DNA of 64,000 nt from positions 167,112 to 231,111 of the forward strand of contig JALNQF010000056.1 in the NCBI GenBank assembly GCA_028456385.1, in the 5' to 3' direction. Both the position numbers and the translations under genes were made by a program. Below, one piece after another: positions 35,296 to 46,777 of this stretch; the stretch's first letter is position 1, and the number at the start of each line of letters is the position of its first letter. The notes beneath the pieces were generated by a model. The model saw only the letters and a list, made by a program, of their open reading frames with translations. It was not told the DNA's origin and searched no databases. The DNA is from Ophiosphaerella korrae. Lineage: Eukaryota > Ascomycota > Dothideomycetes > Pleosporales > Phaeosphaeriaceae.

Positions 35296-36584
35296 GCTTT
35301 CTCGCAGTGCTTTTTAAGCCGTGCCATAAGACTCATCAAATTGACATACTGCAGCCGTCGTTAAAGGTCTTCATGTCTCACGCCGTCGAATCCGCATCTT
35401 GAATGCCTCCACCTCGTACAGAGGTAGATCGTTGAACTCTCAACTCCAAGTTAGCAATATTGCCCCTTATCTTAGCCTACGCGCTTTGTTGGCGGCGATG
35501 TTATTTCAACAGTCCAAGCTGAATTTCGTAACCAAATTTTCGCACTTGTTTGGTCATGTATGATTTTCTTTATCTTGATAAATGGTATAGAATGCTCGGC
35601 GTCATTCATTTATAGAGACGTCCAGTACATTTATTTCCGATTGATCTCATATTGTCATCATCAAATGTTCTAGTCCTCTCGATTCATCCCCATGGGCACG
35701 TTAAGCCGATCTTCTTCATTAAAATTTGCCATATTCTTACAGTCGATCATGGCCTGTTATTCAGTTCTTATTTGTTTTCAAAAAGTATGATTTTATACCC
35801 CTTCCCTCTCTTGAGATCTACTTTCATATTTGCCACTATGTCATATCCATTGCCATTGGCTGTCCGTCCACCCTGCTTCACATTATGGCTGCCAAACTTT
35901 CAGAAAGCATCACATATCACTTGCCTCACCCCGGATAACCTGGCAGTCTATCCGATTTTTCTCCCTCTTACACAGGTTTGATCACTATTTGCACCTGCTC
36001 CGTGCATACTGTCGGGGGAGCCTGCATAAATATGTTTGGCCCTGATACCTCTGCGATTGGCATATAACAGCTGCGAGCCGTCTTTATTGAATATGTGACT
36101 AGGCTGTTTGGTCTGATTCGGTTATCAAATGGTGTGACTAATACCCGGCTTTTGTTAGCCGGCCCCCAAGGCTTTGTTTCGCCCATCGCGATACAGTCCA
36201 CCAAAGGCAGCTTTGTCTATGCTAATGGTCATATCGCTACAGGACAGCTTGTTTGCGTTGATTGAGTGCTAACAGAAAGTTTGACTGTGTCACCAAAGTG
36301 AGTCAAGGGAAAGTACATTCAGCGCCTCTTTATTCATCCCTACCAGTCAAAGGTATGTACTTTATGATTCTTCGGGCTATCGAAAAGACTTTATATTGAG
36401 CCAATTTATTCTTTCTTGCTTGATTTGAGTCACCACTAGTAAGGTATATAAGTTGTCGATTGCAGATGTCTATTCTGCTTTCTTCATTCACGAATTCATC
36501 CAAAACTACAGGATCAACATCAGGAACGCAAGTACACTTGCGGTATCAACAATACCAGCAACATGAACACAACTACAACTCATC
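35296..36584. other. Intergenic region, 1.29 kb
   Basis: Moderately AT-rich sequence between the Q/P/Y-rich gene and the chitinase relic. No coding frame or repeat is convincing. A TATA-like tatataag lies at 36445-36452, about 130 bp before the chitinase start. Confidence 0.4.
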
Positions 36585-37547
36585 ATGCAACTCTTTACTG
36601 CTTTATCCCCACTCATGCTCATTGCCAGTTTATCGTCCGTGGCACAGCTCGGCCTTGCTTGGGGCTCAAATTCTAAGAACGAACTAGAAAAGCAAGGAGG
36701 GCAAAAGCCACTCTCTCATTATTGTGTGAATGGTATCGATACTATTTACCTTTCGTTCCTCACTACTCTCAGCAATGCCAACGACAGGCCAGAAATCAAT
36801 TTCGCAAATCAGCTCGCCGGGTGCAATGAGACCACACATCCATATATTTGCCCGAATATTGGGAAGAACATCACTGACTATTAAAGAAATAATAAAACTG
36901 TGTTATTATCAATCGGCGGTCAAATCGCACCCACAGAGAAGGGCTGGGCCTCGGAAGATGACGCGAAGAAAGGTGCAAAAAAGATTTGGGAAATGTTTGA
37001 ACCTCTCACGAACAAAGGAATTGAGCGACCCTTTGGTGATACGATTGTCAACGGTTTCGATCTAAACTTGGAGGTGGCAGCAGACCCTAAGAAGAACCCC
37101 ATCGCGTTCAGTAAGGAGCTTCGCTCACTCATGAAAGAGGATAGTAAAAGTGGGATGTACTATTTCACTGCTACTCTACAATGTGCCATGTTCCCAAATG
37201 TCGAGGAGACGATGGCAATTATCAATGCCACCGATGGCCTATTCGATAAGTTCAATGTTCAATTTTACAACAATCCAACTTGCCAGTTCAATGGTCCTGG
37301 CTCAATACCCAAGTTTGACGATTGGGATGCACTGGCCAAAAAGCATAACGCGACGTGGAATGTCGGTTTACCTGCAAGCACCGCTCCCACTATTGATTCA
37401 ACATCTGGGTATGTGCCTGAAAGTTTATTGAAGGAAGTCTTTGCAAAGGCGAAGGAATTGCCGAATTACGGGGGTGCGTATTTATGGGATGCCAGTCAGG
37501 CATTTTCCAACAATAATTATCATACCCAAGTTAAGGCGGCGATGTAA
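36585..37547 (+). pseudogene. Decayed class III (GH18) chitinase
   Basis: One reading frame of 320 codons carries an N-terminal signal peptide (MQLFTALSPLMLIASLSSVAQ) and GH18 class III landmarks: LSHYC, DTIYLSFLTTL, CPNIGKNI, KTVLLSIGG, YYFTATLQCAMFPN and NVQFYNNPTCQ. Codon 100 (36882-36884) is an in-frame TAA, and the homology continues in the same frame on both sides, so this is a nonsense change rather than an intron. The catalytic motif DGxDxDxE reads NGFDLNLE (residues 156-163): two of the acidic positions are Asn while Glu163 is kept. A secreted but inactive chitin-binding derivative is conceivable only if the stop is read through. A recent pseudogene is simpler. Confidence 0.8.
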
Positions 37548-38332
37548 AGTGGCAATAAAGATATGTTTCCTTGATTGGAATGGAGTATATATAGGGACTT
37601 TTGTAGATGAAGGTACTTTGAACTCAAGTCGCATTTACAACGCAGCAACATTTGCTTTTTATATTCGCTAGCAGCAATAATACTACAGGATTTCTCAAGA
37701 ATGATTTCTGCACTCCGCAGTCGAAAATTACTGGCCCTAAGGTGTTCTTTACTGCTCGCTAGTGAAGGCACCCTATTCGGCTGTTGAAGACCCTCTTAGT
37801 GCGCAACCAAAAAATGAGCTAATTATAGCTTTAAATTCGATGGGTCCATTCAATACCTTATATCAAATCTTGCTCCTAGGTTCAACGACTCTTATCGCCC
37901 GTATGGCTACTGGATAAAGCAGGAGTATGCGACGTCGCTACCCTGGTTGGCACCTGAAACTTTAGCGGACAAGAGAAAACGTGGCCCGGACGGATGATAA
38001 GGTGGTATTATTGATTACATAACATTCTCAGCAGTGCATCATCGTCAGCATAGGTGGCTGCGCATCATCCAGGGTTAACATCATCTTAGTATGGAAGTCC
38101 AGACAGGAGACGCAACCCACGAGGCCAAGGGCTGCCTAAAAAAACCATGAGGAGTGAGTGCATGGCATGGAGTGCAAATTTGAAGGGTTGTGATGAAAGG
38201 TTTTGAGTTTGAGATTTGACATTAATGAGTAGTTATGCATGATATGAACGTGTCGACAAGCGCACAACAGGCTCTAATTTAGCCCAATTGCTGCTTTGAC
38301 TGTGCGAGCCAGTATTAGCTTCCATAATTTGC
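37548..38332. other. Intergenic region, 785 bp
   Basis: AT-leaning sequence with no supported gene or repeat. Confidence 0.4.
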
Positions 38333-41138
38333 TCAGAAGACGAGATCAATCTTACTTTCATGATTTAGCGGAGACAGCAAGCCTAGCTCCATTGAGTTCT
38401 CGATGATGTTGACGCCGTCTTCTCGTATGTCGACCAGGTGAGTGGGGTAGCGCTGCGCTCGTTTTTGAGTGCCTCCAGCCAAAGTTGCGAGGAAATCATC
38501 TGGAACTTTGAAGGGAGTCAGATTCACCGAAACCCGGTGTACAATGTCGGGGGAAACGTACGCTCAATGCAAGCCGATGCGGTGTGGTGTCGACCCAGCA
38601 GGATCAGTCTATGGCGACTGGTAGAAAGATCACGAACAACTTTGAGCCGCGCGTCTTGCAGTATAAGGTGCCCAATCACGATATCGCCAATTTTCCTGAT
38701 ATTATCGTTAGTGCTCAAGCGCAGAGCCCAGAAAGTGGATGGGATAGATCAGGGGAGGACCGCGAGACGGGCTCGACAAAGCTTCTCAGGGGTCAGGGGG
38801 GATAACAGGTGCACTCACCTCTGATAAATGATATGCTCGCCTTTTCGACATTGCTGTAAGTACTGTAGGCGCAACGCCCTCTTCGCTACTGACAGCTTTG
38901 AGTGGAAGTCTTCAGCAGCTGTTGAACTCGTCAGCTCGGGCGGTTTGGGCCATATCCGGTACTGCGAACGGTGTGGAAAGGGTCCTGCCCTTTCGGTGTG
39001 CCTTGAGGAGAACTTACCAGCCGAGTCTCTGAACTCAAACTCTACCTCGTCGCATTGGACAGACTGCGTGTCCGCGTCGACTGTCTTTCTGTGGAGACAG
39101 AGCACATTGTATATTGTTGCGTATCTGATGCCTTTGCCCGCCGAAACGGAAGACTCATAAGTCACTTTGGCGCCCCGAGTTAGCCATGCAGCTAACGCAC
39201 GAATGCGTTTGAGAGGAGCCGAGCCGAGCTTACCGTTCAAAACGTATTGTTCGGTCTGAGAACCGGCAAGTGCGCCAAAGGTTGTAGGTTTGCAGACTAT
39301 GGTGATCTGGAAGCCTTGTTCGTTGGAGAAACCGATGCTCTTGAACTCGGGGTGGGAGTCCTCGCACCAAACTTGCGGCGGAGCAGCTGAAGCGTGTTGG
39401 TGCAACTGCAAGCCTTGGATAGGCGGAATGAGCAGGCCAACTCCATTTACGACGAGCCGAATCGACAAGAGTCTCGGCGCCAGGTGCTGAACAAATCTGG
39501 ATTGACAAATGAATCAGTTAGCGATGCCAACATCACCAATTGCTGCTCTAATTGCGTTTGCACGACGCTGATTTGGGTCGCCTCGGGCTACTTCACTGTG
39601 CCCCTAATGTCTGCGCTGGCAGTACAGAAACTTACGCTCTGGATGATAATATCGAAAACCCGTCCGAAGAAAGCTGGACCAAAGCTGTACTCATCCCAAG
39701 GCCGTCTTGCGATTGGGAGGCTATCTGGAACGCCCCCAGTTTACGGGTGACCTCTTCTATGCCCGAGATGCCTGAGTACATACCAGTCAGTCGGTCAGCC
39801 AGTCATCTGAAGCTGTGCACCAAGTGGCGACAAGTGCATAGCACTCGGGGTCGTCTTACAGGATGGAGAGGCGGAAGAGAGAAGGATAGACACCGGAGAA
39901 CTGGAGCTGGCAGCGCTGAGGTAGATTTGCCAAGTATTCGGGTGTGATTGTTCGAAAGTCTGAACAAGTAAGCTAATGGGTAGTACTAATAACAGTTAGT
40001 CGCGCGCATTTTGGGTTTACTTGCTGGAAACGCCAACTTACAGGCAAATTGCAACCTGTCAGAGTGGTTATTCGAGCCCCCTGGGTGATCTAGGCCACGA
40101 ACCCCGTCGCTCTGCGATCTGGCACAGAGACAGCAGAACAGCGAGCCTGAGCCAATAGCTGGAAGGCCGCTCCCGTCCCAGTCCGAAAGCATTTCCGAGC
40201 TGAAGGTTGCGCGAGGACAGATCACTCTTGCGTCGCTTGCTGGATCCCCCGGCTTTGCCTGACAAAGTACTGAAAACAAGAGGTTTGGCGACGTCGAGCG
40301 AGCTGACGTCTCTGACTGCACTCCCTCATCACACGCCGCCGGGGTGCTCGCGCTAGTCACGCCAGCCGTACGAGCTGGAGTCTTCAAGTTCACCAGAAAC
40401 CATTCGTACATGTCGTCCAATTTCTTGTGGATCTTGTCCACCTTTCCCTTGATATTTGTCTGTTGATCGCTACGACAAGAAGCCAAGCCCCTATATTAGT
40501 TTTGTGGGTGACACGATAGAGCATACGAGGACTTACCCATTGTAGACTGCGATGATGAGTTGCAGAGCGTTGGTGTGGGCGATGAGCGTCTGCTTCAGTT
40601 TACTAATGTCGCCGCCCTCCTTCGTCCATGCGACCTTTTTCCAGCTCCTCTTGAAGTCTTCTCTGAATTTACGGGTCCGATTCTGTTGTTTGGCAGTCTC
40701 TTCGGGACCGCATTGCTGGCTGCTGCCTCCCTGACTAGCATTGCCATCATCTGCGTCCCCATGGCCTGCATCCCGGTGGGTTTCCCTCTGATCGGTGCCT
40801 CTCACGCTGACATCTCTGGAGACTCTGGCAGCTGGATCCAGTACCGAATACTTATCCACAAAGCTCTCAAGGTGGGACAATACGTCGCGGCAGTTGTTCA
40901 GGATTCTGGAGAGCTCGGGCTGTCTTTCCAGCTCGTGGCCGTCCTCGTTTTGAGAGTTTTCGAGTAGTGTCCGAGCGAGCAAGTCAAAGGCTTCCTTGAG
41001 CGAGAATAGCAGCGTCTGGACTTCGACGAACTCTGCAGACGCGGACTTAGCGCCGGTTGAGAGGGCCTTGGCTATGTTGTACGCTATCTTCCCCAGTAGT
41101 ATAATATCTCCGACTGACAGCGGTGATGGTAGCGACAT
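38333..41138 (-). CDS. Protein with fungal STAND-type (helo-like) N-terminal domain; unknown C-terminal part
   Basis: Eight exons were traced by splice signals: 40537-41138, 40042-40469, 39860-39959, 39636-39720, 39486-39018, 38918-38819, 38695-38562 and 38499-38333 (minus-strand order). They close in one frame of 694 residues. Residues 1-~220 resemble the N-terminal domain found on many fungal STAND/NLR-like proteins: SPLSVGDIILLGKIAYNIAKAL, KSASAEFVEVQTLLFSLKEAFDLL, WTKEGGDISKLKQTLIAHTNALQLII, then KLDDMYEWFLVNLK. The rest (YPSLFRLSIL, WDEYSFGPAFFGRVFDIII, RLVVNGVGLLIPPIQG, KRIRALAAWLTRGAKVTYESS) is a conserved-looking domain I do not recognise. No NACHT or NB-ARC Walker motif is visible. 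The intron at 38919-39017 is a multiple of three and could be retained. Later exons are the least certain. Confidence 0.68.
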
Positions 41139-41810
41139 GTTGCCCCGGCTTGGTTAGCGGAGGCGCGCCTGGGCCTTTTTTTACTATTTGTCGGCGATTT
41201 TGCATCCCCAATTAGTGCTACCGATCGAAAAATGGCAAATCGGAGGGTGGACGGGACTAGGCTAGAGTTAGAGCTCGACTTCTCAGTCCTGGAGAGAGGT
41301 GTTGTGTTCCGAACTGCTTCGTCCTGCTGCGCCCCTTTGCCTCGTAGCATGACATCTCCCCCACGTTCCGTTGCGCGCAGCTGCTGGTGCCCCGCTTGAA
41401 AACCTCCTTCTCTGGACCAGCCGAAGATATGGATTTCTACCCAGCTTGCCTTCAAGTTAACCGCTCGCGATAGCAAGAGCCCCGCCTGCGCCTTGCAAAG
41501 CCTTTTAGAAGTTCAGCATACGGTTCTCGGTATATGACACGTACTCCCATGCTTGCCCAATGCTCGACTGTGCGACGAGGCATTGCCCATCTCACTTCTT
41601 GCAGTTGACCTTGCCAAGCGAGGCGGGGCACGCCCAGTTCATACGGACGGCCTCACCAGAGTTTCCGTTGCCTGGCTGCGGCTGAGCAAATGCATATTGG
41701 CTATACCCCCCCGCCTCTGTCTATCTGGAAACTCTGGAAACCCTCTTTTCTTCCCCCTTTTCCAGCGTTGTGTGCTCCAATCCAGAGTCCCTCGCCAGCC
41801 ACGCTTCATC
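41139..41810. promoter_or_regulatory. Divergent region between the STAND-type gene and the VIT/VWA gene
   Basis: 672 bp. The frame of the VIT/VWA gene stays open upstream to about 41553 but contains no ATG before 41811, so this part is taken as 5' UTR. Confidence 0.4.
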
Positions 41811-44678
41811 ATGGCATTTTACAAGCGACAGCATCAGGATATGCTCCTTGAACCGTACCGCATTCCCTCCGGAGTCTTTTTCATTGACACCTTTCTCAAG
41901 GAGCAGCCCAGGGATAGGACTACCACCAACTTTCCCACCTTTCCAAATGCTCGACCGCGAGCTGCTAATAATGCCAATACGCCGAGCGCCTCGCCTATCG
42001 TAGACTTGCCTTGGAATACCAAGCCGCCGCGCAATCAACCCCCCAATCTGCAGCCGGCTCCGCCGCCAACTACGGAAAAGATACTCTGTCTTCCCCTCCT
42101 AGACGTTGCCATCGATATTCGAGTCGACTCGGCCATCGCGACGACGACGTTTGTGCAGCGCTTTACCAACGCATCGGACCTGACCATCCCGGAGGCCCAC
42201 TACACCTTTCCAACGTACAATGGCGCCGCCGTCACGTCGTTTCGGTACTACATTGGCGATTCCGATGTGCTCGTTGGCAAGGTTCTCTCGAAAGAAGAGG
42301 CCATGGATGAGTACCTGCAGGCCATCGAGGGCATGGAGACGGCTGCACTCCTCGAAGAGATGACTCCAGAAGTCTTCCAGACCTTGATTGGAAACATCCC
42401 GCCCAAAACCTCTGTCAAAGTCGAAATCACATATGTGAGCCAGCTGAAAATGGATATTGGCGGGAGAGGCTCCCTGGTCACAATCCCCACGTCGTTGGCA
42501 CCACGGTACGGCACTCCGCCGGCACAACTCGAGGCAAACTCATCTACAGTCTGCACCGGCCTGGCCATCACCGTCGCCATCAATTCTCAGGAGCCCATTC
42601 GCCAGATCGAATGCCGATCGCACCCTGTGTCGGTGGAAATGGGCTCGGCCGGTGCTTCTCCAGATTTGCACGACTTCGAGGCCTTTTACGCCCAAGCAAG
42701 TTCCACAGATCAACCTCCTCCTAGTTCACTCAACCCTCGACAAGCAACGGTCAGATTGTCTGACCCCAATGCAACGATGGACAAAGACTTCGTGGTCTTC
42801 ATCAAAACGTCCGAGGGCGATAGCCCTGCCCCAAGGTCCCAAGTCCTTTTCTCTCCGCCCGATGAGTACGGACACGCCGCTCTCATGGTGACTATCCGGC
42901 CGAGCGAGCTTTTTCAATCCCATCATCCTCGCATGGACTTTGCAGGCGAGATTGTCTTTCTGGCCGATCGCTCGGGGTCGATGGACGGCGAGAAGATTTC
43001 TGGCCTACGGAACGCGCTCCAAGTCTTTATCAAAAGCCTTCCGGATTCTTGCACTTTCAATATTTACTCCTTCGGGTCCTCGTTCCACTCGCTTTGGGAG
43101 CATTCAAGGCCCTACAACCAAGCGAATCTGGACGAGGCTGCTGCTCACGTCACGGGCTTCTCGGCTGATTTGGGCGGTACTGAGTTGCTACCCGCACTTA
43201 AAGATGTCATCATCCGGAAGTCTTCTACCGCATCCTCAATTCAGATTGTAACTCTTACCGACGGGCAGATCTGGAACTCGAATGAGACAGTTGAGTTCGT
43301 CCAGCAGAGTCGGTCCAGGCTCGGAGCCTGCTTTCGACTTTTTGCCCTTGGAATTGGGGACACGGTATCGCATCGTGTCATTGAGGGCATTAGTGAAGCT
43401 GGCGGAGGTTTTGGCGAGGTCGTCGGCATTGCAACGCCCGACAAATGGCAGGACAGAGTCATCAGGATGCTGAAAGGAGCCCTGATGCCGCCGACTTGGG
43501 AGTGCCAATTCGATCTTGGATCCGAGTTTGCACGCCGAGATCTGTACCAGGACAACTTCACTTCCGATCCGAAAGTCGACAATCATCTCGCATTGGACAC
43601 TGCAATCCAGGGCTACATCCAAGCTACACAGTTTCCATCGGTCCACCACTTTAAGCAGTCTTCCCTCTTCTTCCTGCTTCGCCTAGGCCAGAGTGCCCCA
43701 ACGGTGGTTACCATCACAGCAAATCCAGGAGGCCAAGGAGATAGCGTCAGCGTCACACTGCCAGTCGTATCTACATTGAGTCCTGATACGGCTCTGCAGC
43801 ACCTAGCAGTCAAGTACGCTCTCCTTAATCTTGAATTGAGAGTTGATCAGCAACAGCCAGCAGATGTCACGGAGAGTTCTGTGGCCAGCCGCAACGCTGT
43901 ATTTTTGGGAAAGACGTATTCCGTCACCAGTAGATGGACAAGCTTTGTTGCGACCAACCGTGATGGGTCCATATCTCATTCCATCAACTCTTACGACGCC
44001 ATTACCGGTGATATCAGCCTCCTCACTGCATCTAGATTGCAAACAGTATCACCTGGCCAAAGGAGATATGCAGGAGCAACCGCAGTTCTGCCTAGGCTCC
44101 ACCGTTTTGTCAGCAGGCCTCGATGCTCTATACGTGCGGGCAATGAGTCTTCTTTCGAATGTGACCAAAAAGCCGGTTTAGCAATGGCCCCTCGGCGACA
44201 AATGAGTCTACCGGCTGCATATAGCCGCCAACGGCCACTAAGACGTAGTGAATTGTCTAGTGATCAATGTTACTCAGCGCTGAAATGTCAACCAGCCCCT
44301 GGCCCAGTGTGTTACGCACCACCGCGCATTCCACTCGACGACATCGTCAAGGCGCAGAAGGCCTCCGGTCGATTCGAGCTCGACTCCAGTATGCGGCAAT
44401 CCCTTGCTGCCAGTCTCCCCACCGGCACGCGGGAAAGCATTGAGGCGACCATGCCGCATCGCAGCGGCAAGGACGCCACCGAGGCGGCGGACACCGTTAT
44501 GATGACCAGGTACATGGAGACGAAGCTGGACGACAAGAAGGATCTTTTGGAGTTGATGGTCAGCAAGGCGAACAGATCGGTAGGTACAGCCAGCCCGTTT
44601 GCAGCCGGCAGCCACAGCGCTGTGGCTGACAAGTGTAAACCTGATGACGAGGAGGACGAGAAAGAGGACGAGGACTAG
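41811..44678 (+). CDS. VIT and von Willebrand factor A domain protein
   Basis: A single exon encodes 955 residues. After a Pro/Asn-rich start, residues ~95-230 form a VIT domain (LPLLDVAIDIRVDSAIATTTFVQRF, FPTYNGAAVTSFRYYIGD, EEMTPEVFQTLIGNIPPKTSVKVEI). Residues ~375-560 form a VWA domain with an intact MIDAS DRSGSM near residue 386 and TLTDGQ downstream. The remainder, with KTYSVTSRWTSFVA near residue 700, ends in a run of Asp/Glu. Similar VIT-VWA architectures occur in inter-alpha-trypsin-inhibitor heavy chains and in intracellular proteins of fungi and amoebae. There is no signal peptide, so this one is probably cytosolic. Its partner or ligand is unknown. It is intronless, unlike most neighbours. 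Confidence 0.88.
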   Translation: MAFYKRQHQDMLLEPYRIPSGVFFIDTFLKEQPRDRTTTNFPTFPNARPRAANNANTPSASPIVDLPWNTKPPRNQPPNLQPAPPPTTEKILCLPLLDVAIDIRVDSAIATTTFVQRFTNASDLTIPEAHYTFPTYNGAAVTSFRYYIGDSDVLVGKVLSKEEAMDEYLQAIEGMETAALLEEMTPEVFQTLIGNIPPKTSVKVEITYVSQLKMDIGGRGSLVTIPTSLAPRYGTPPAQLEANSSTVCTGLAITVAINSQEPIRQIECRSHPVSVEMGSAGASPDLHDFEAFYAQASSTDQPPPSSLNPRQATVRLSDPNATMDKDFVVFIKTSEGDSPAPRSQVLFSPPDEYGHAALMVTIRPSELFQSHHPRMDFAGEIVFLADRSGSMDGEKISGLRNALQVFIKSLPDSCTFNIYSFGSSFHSLWEHSRPYNQANLDEAAAHVTGFSADLGGTELLPALKDVIIRKSSTASSIQIVTLTDGQIWNSNETVEFVQQSRSRLGACFRLFALGIGDTVSHRVIEGISEAGGGFGEVVGIATPDKWQDRVIRMLKGALMPPTWECQFDLGSEFARRDLYQDNFTSDPKVDNHLALDTAIQGYIQATQFPSVHHFKQSSLFFLLRLGQSAPTVVTITANPGGQGDSVSVTLPVVSTLSPDTALQHLAVKYALLNLELRVDQQQPADVTESSVASRNAVFLGKTYSVTSRWTSFVATNRDGSISHSINSYDAITGDISLLTASRLQTVSPGQRRYAGATAVLPRLHRFVSRPRCSIRAGNESSFECDQKAGLAMAPRRQMSLPAAYSRQRPLRRSELSSDQCYSALKCQPAPGPVCYAPPRIPLDDIVKAQKASGRFELDSSMRQSLAASLPTGTRESIEATMPHRSGKDATEAADTVMMTRYMETKLDDKKDLLELMVSKANRSVGTASPFAAGSHSAVADKCKPDDEEDEKEDED

Positions 44679-45492
44679 GTTGCAGCCCGGAATGGCGGGC
44701 TAAAAGCTCGCTTGATACGCTTGGTCCATAATCTAAACATAACTAAGCAAAGGGGTTGAATGCCTTGATCTTTGAACTTTAGCGCGCCTCTTTCAAACTT
44801 TGGTATATTTTTTATTTTATTTTTTAAAATTTAATAGCTCTTAGGAAGAAGTCGACAAAAAGATAAAGCTTCTCAAAAAGATTTTTAAAAAGCTAAGTTG
44901 AGTTTTAAGGGGAACTCCAATATCTAGCCTACAAGCGAGTTTTAGCCTACCATTCGAGCCGTATCTACGGCAAGGGCATATTATAACTGTCCGGCTATAG
45001 CTCCACTGTCTTGTCTCCCATAATAGTTAGCCCTAGCAACCGGCAGGTAGCCGTACTTCTAGCCCTGGGCGAAGTTGCTGAAATAGTATAGCAATCGCTG
45101 GAACCTATGAACATTGAAAAGCTGGAATGGTTCTATTGCGTTCGTTACTCATTCACCCCTGCATTAACTTAATGGGCATGAAGCTGTGCATGCGGCATGG
45201 GTGGGCCGAGCCATCTGCAGTTTGCATATAAGCGTGGTTCCCCGAGCAGCAGGCAGCTTTACCTCTCTTGTTTTGCTTCGCCAGCCCTGACGCAAATTAT
45301 AGCACAAAGTCAATATTATTAACGTTGTTGTAGACAAAGCAGGGTAGAGGCGTAAATGTAGATCTCACAAGGTGTTGTGGCCTGTGGTACATGTCGTGGG
45401 AACTTGGCGATAAGATACTTCATCCACGCTAGTTAGTTATAGTTAACCTATTTTACGCGCTATATATATCTACTTACAGCCTCCACTCCCCT
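44679..45492. other. Intergenic region with an AT-rich patch
   Basis: 814 bp. The part at 44790-44940 is AT-rich with T/A runs and resembles a small degraded repeat, but no transposon motif is readable. Confidence 0.4.
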
Positions 45493-46362
45493 TCACTCAA
45501 CCGCACCCTGGCCAAGATCACGTTTATATATTTGATAATGTTTCCACATTATAACCCGTAGCAAAGCCGGCTCCTTGACGATATAATGCTTCGCCAACAA
45601 CCGCCTATTTGCCGGCGTTTCGTCCAACAGTCCCTGCACAATATCGATCGATTCCAAAGCATGCTTACCCGGTAGATGTTCCTCCACATACTTCCAGTCC
45701 TCATCTGTCGGTGGCTCGATAAGCTCACTAGCATCTACAAAGCCCATGGGCAAGTATGGATCCGCCTCAGGGTCGAATTCGGGATCCACCTCTATAAACT
45801 CGTCCCAAGCGCAAAACAGCATTGAATCAAAAGAGAAATTCAACGTGATCCTCAGCCGTGGATTTTCCTCTCGGAGTTGGTACAAGATTGGGCTGAAATT
45901 TGCCCACACGAAGAAGTTTGCATGCGACTTGGCCAAGTTGATTTCCAGGGTTGCTAGTCGCAGGAGGTTGAGGAGTTCTGTCCATTCTTGGCGGACTTCT
46001 GGTTGGATGTGCGTGTATTCGTACTCTAGGTTATCAAGATCTTCTTCTACGAGGGACTGTTCGTTTGCGTTGACGATGAGATGGCGGATCAGGTGCCTGT
46101 GCTGGATATGTGGGGCCCAGATGTTGTGCTCAATGGATCCGGAGATTCGGCCGGTTTCTGTCAAGGTGATGCTGCATATGCTGTGTCTGTACGCTGCTTC
46201 TGTCCATTCTGCTGATAGGACGGGGTTGGTTAGGGGAATTTGGATCGCGCGGTTGGTGAGTTCGAGGGGCGAGCCGTCTGCGGTTGCGTGTTGGTAGATG
46301 ACATCGCGGAGCTCGCGGGGGAGTTTGAGAAGATGTTGCTCTACACAGTTGGTGGTCGCCAT
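45493..46362 (-). CDS. 2EXR/F-box-like fungal protein
   Basis: A single exon of 289 residues. It begins with LLKLPRELRDVIYQHA, the short leucine/proline motif of fungal 2EXR or F-box-like proteins, followed by helical, acidic sequence (ELLNLLRLATLEINLAKSHANFFVWANFSPIL, PRLRITLNFSF). Such proteins form large fungal families with unknown roles, and some may recruit substrates to SCF ligases. No other domain is seen. The intergenic sequence on both sides is AT-leaning. Confidence 0.7.
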   Translation of the reverse strand: MATTNCVEQHLLKLPRELRDVIYQHATADGSPLELTNRAIQIPLTNPVLSAEWTEAAYRHSICSITLTETGRISGSIEHNIWAPHIQHRHLIRHLIVNANEQSLVEEDLDNLEYEYTHIQPEVRQEWTELLNLLRLATLEINLAKSHANFFVWANFSPILYQLREENPRLRITLNFSFDSMLFCAWDEFIEVDPEFDPEADPYLPMGFVDASELIEPPTDEDWKYVEEHLPGKHALESIDIVQGLLDETPANRRLLAKHYIVKEPALLRVIMWKHYQIYKRDLGQGAVE

Positions 46363-46777
46363 GGTATCCAGTGGGGAGAAGTAACATGTTTTGTCAAACA
46401 GCCATCACTATAATATTGATAGCATATGCATGCTGGTGCCTTGAACTTGAACGCGTAGCGCCTGAATTGTTTGCCAGGCGCGCGCACACTTCCAATCTTG
46501 GTTAGGGCAATTTCGATACATTGAGGCGTATGCGGCCCGTGCTATATAGGATTCGTAAACGTAAACCTCAAATGCACGACTGTTCATCAGCTTCAATTGT
46601 CATTCCGCGAAGCTGCAAATTCTGTCCTAGAGCGGATTGAGTTGGAAATGCAGTCGGGCGGGGTTTGGGTAACGACGTCATATCCACGATGGATTACTAA
46701 TGTAGACCCATAAACGCCAGTATATATCTACATGCCCAGACGCATTGATACCTGATTAATTGAACAAACATTTCAAA
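46363..46777. promoter_or_regulatory. Divergent promoter region, with TATA element for the NAD(P)-binding protein
   Basis: 415 bp. tatatatc at 46721-46728 lies about 50 bp before the ATG at 46778. Nothing else was recognised. Confidence 0.4.

Noticed and set aside
36820..36884. Intron removing the chitinase stop codon
   Set aside because: The only GT upstream is GTGCAA, a poor donor, and the removed part (CPNIGKNI region) is conserved in class III chitinases.
41553..41810. N-terminal extension of the VIT/VWA protein
   Set aside because: The frame is open but begins without an ATG. The first ATG is at 41811, just before conserved-looking sequence.
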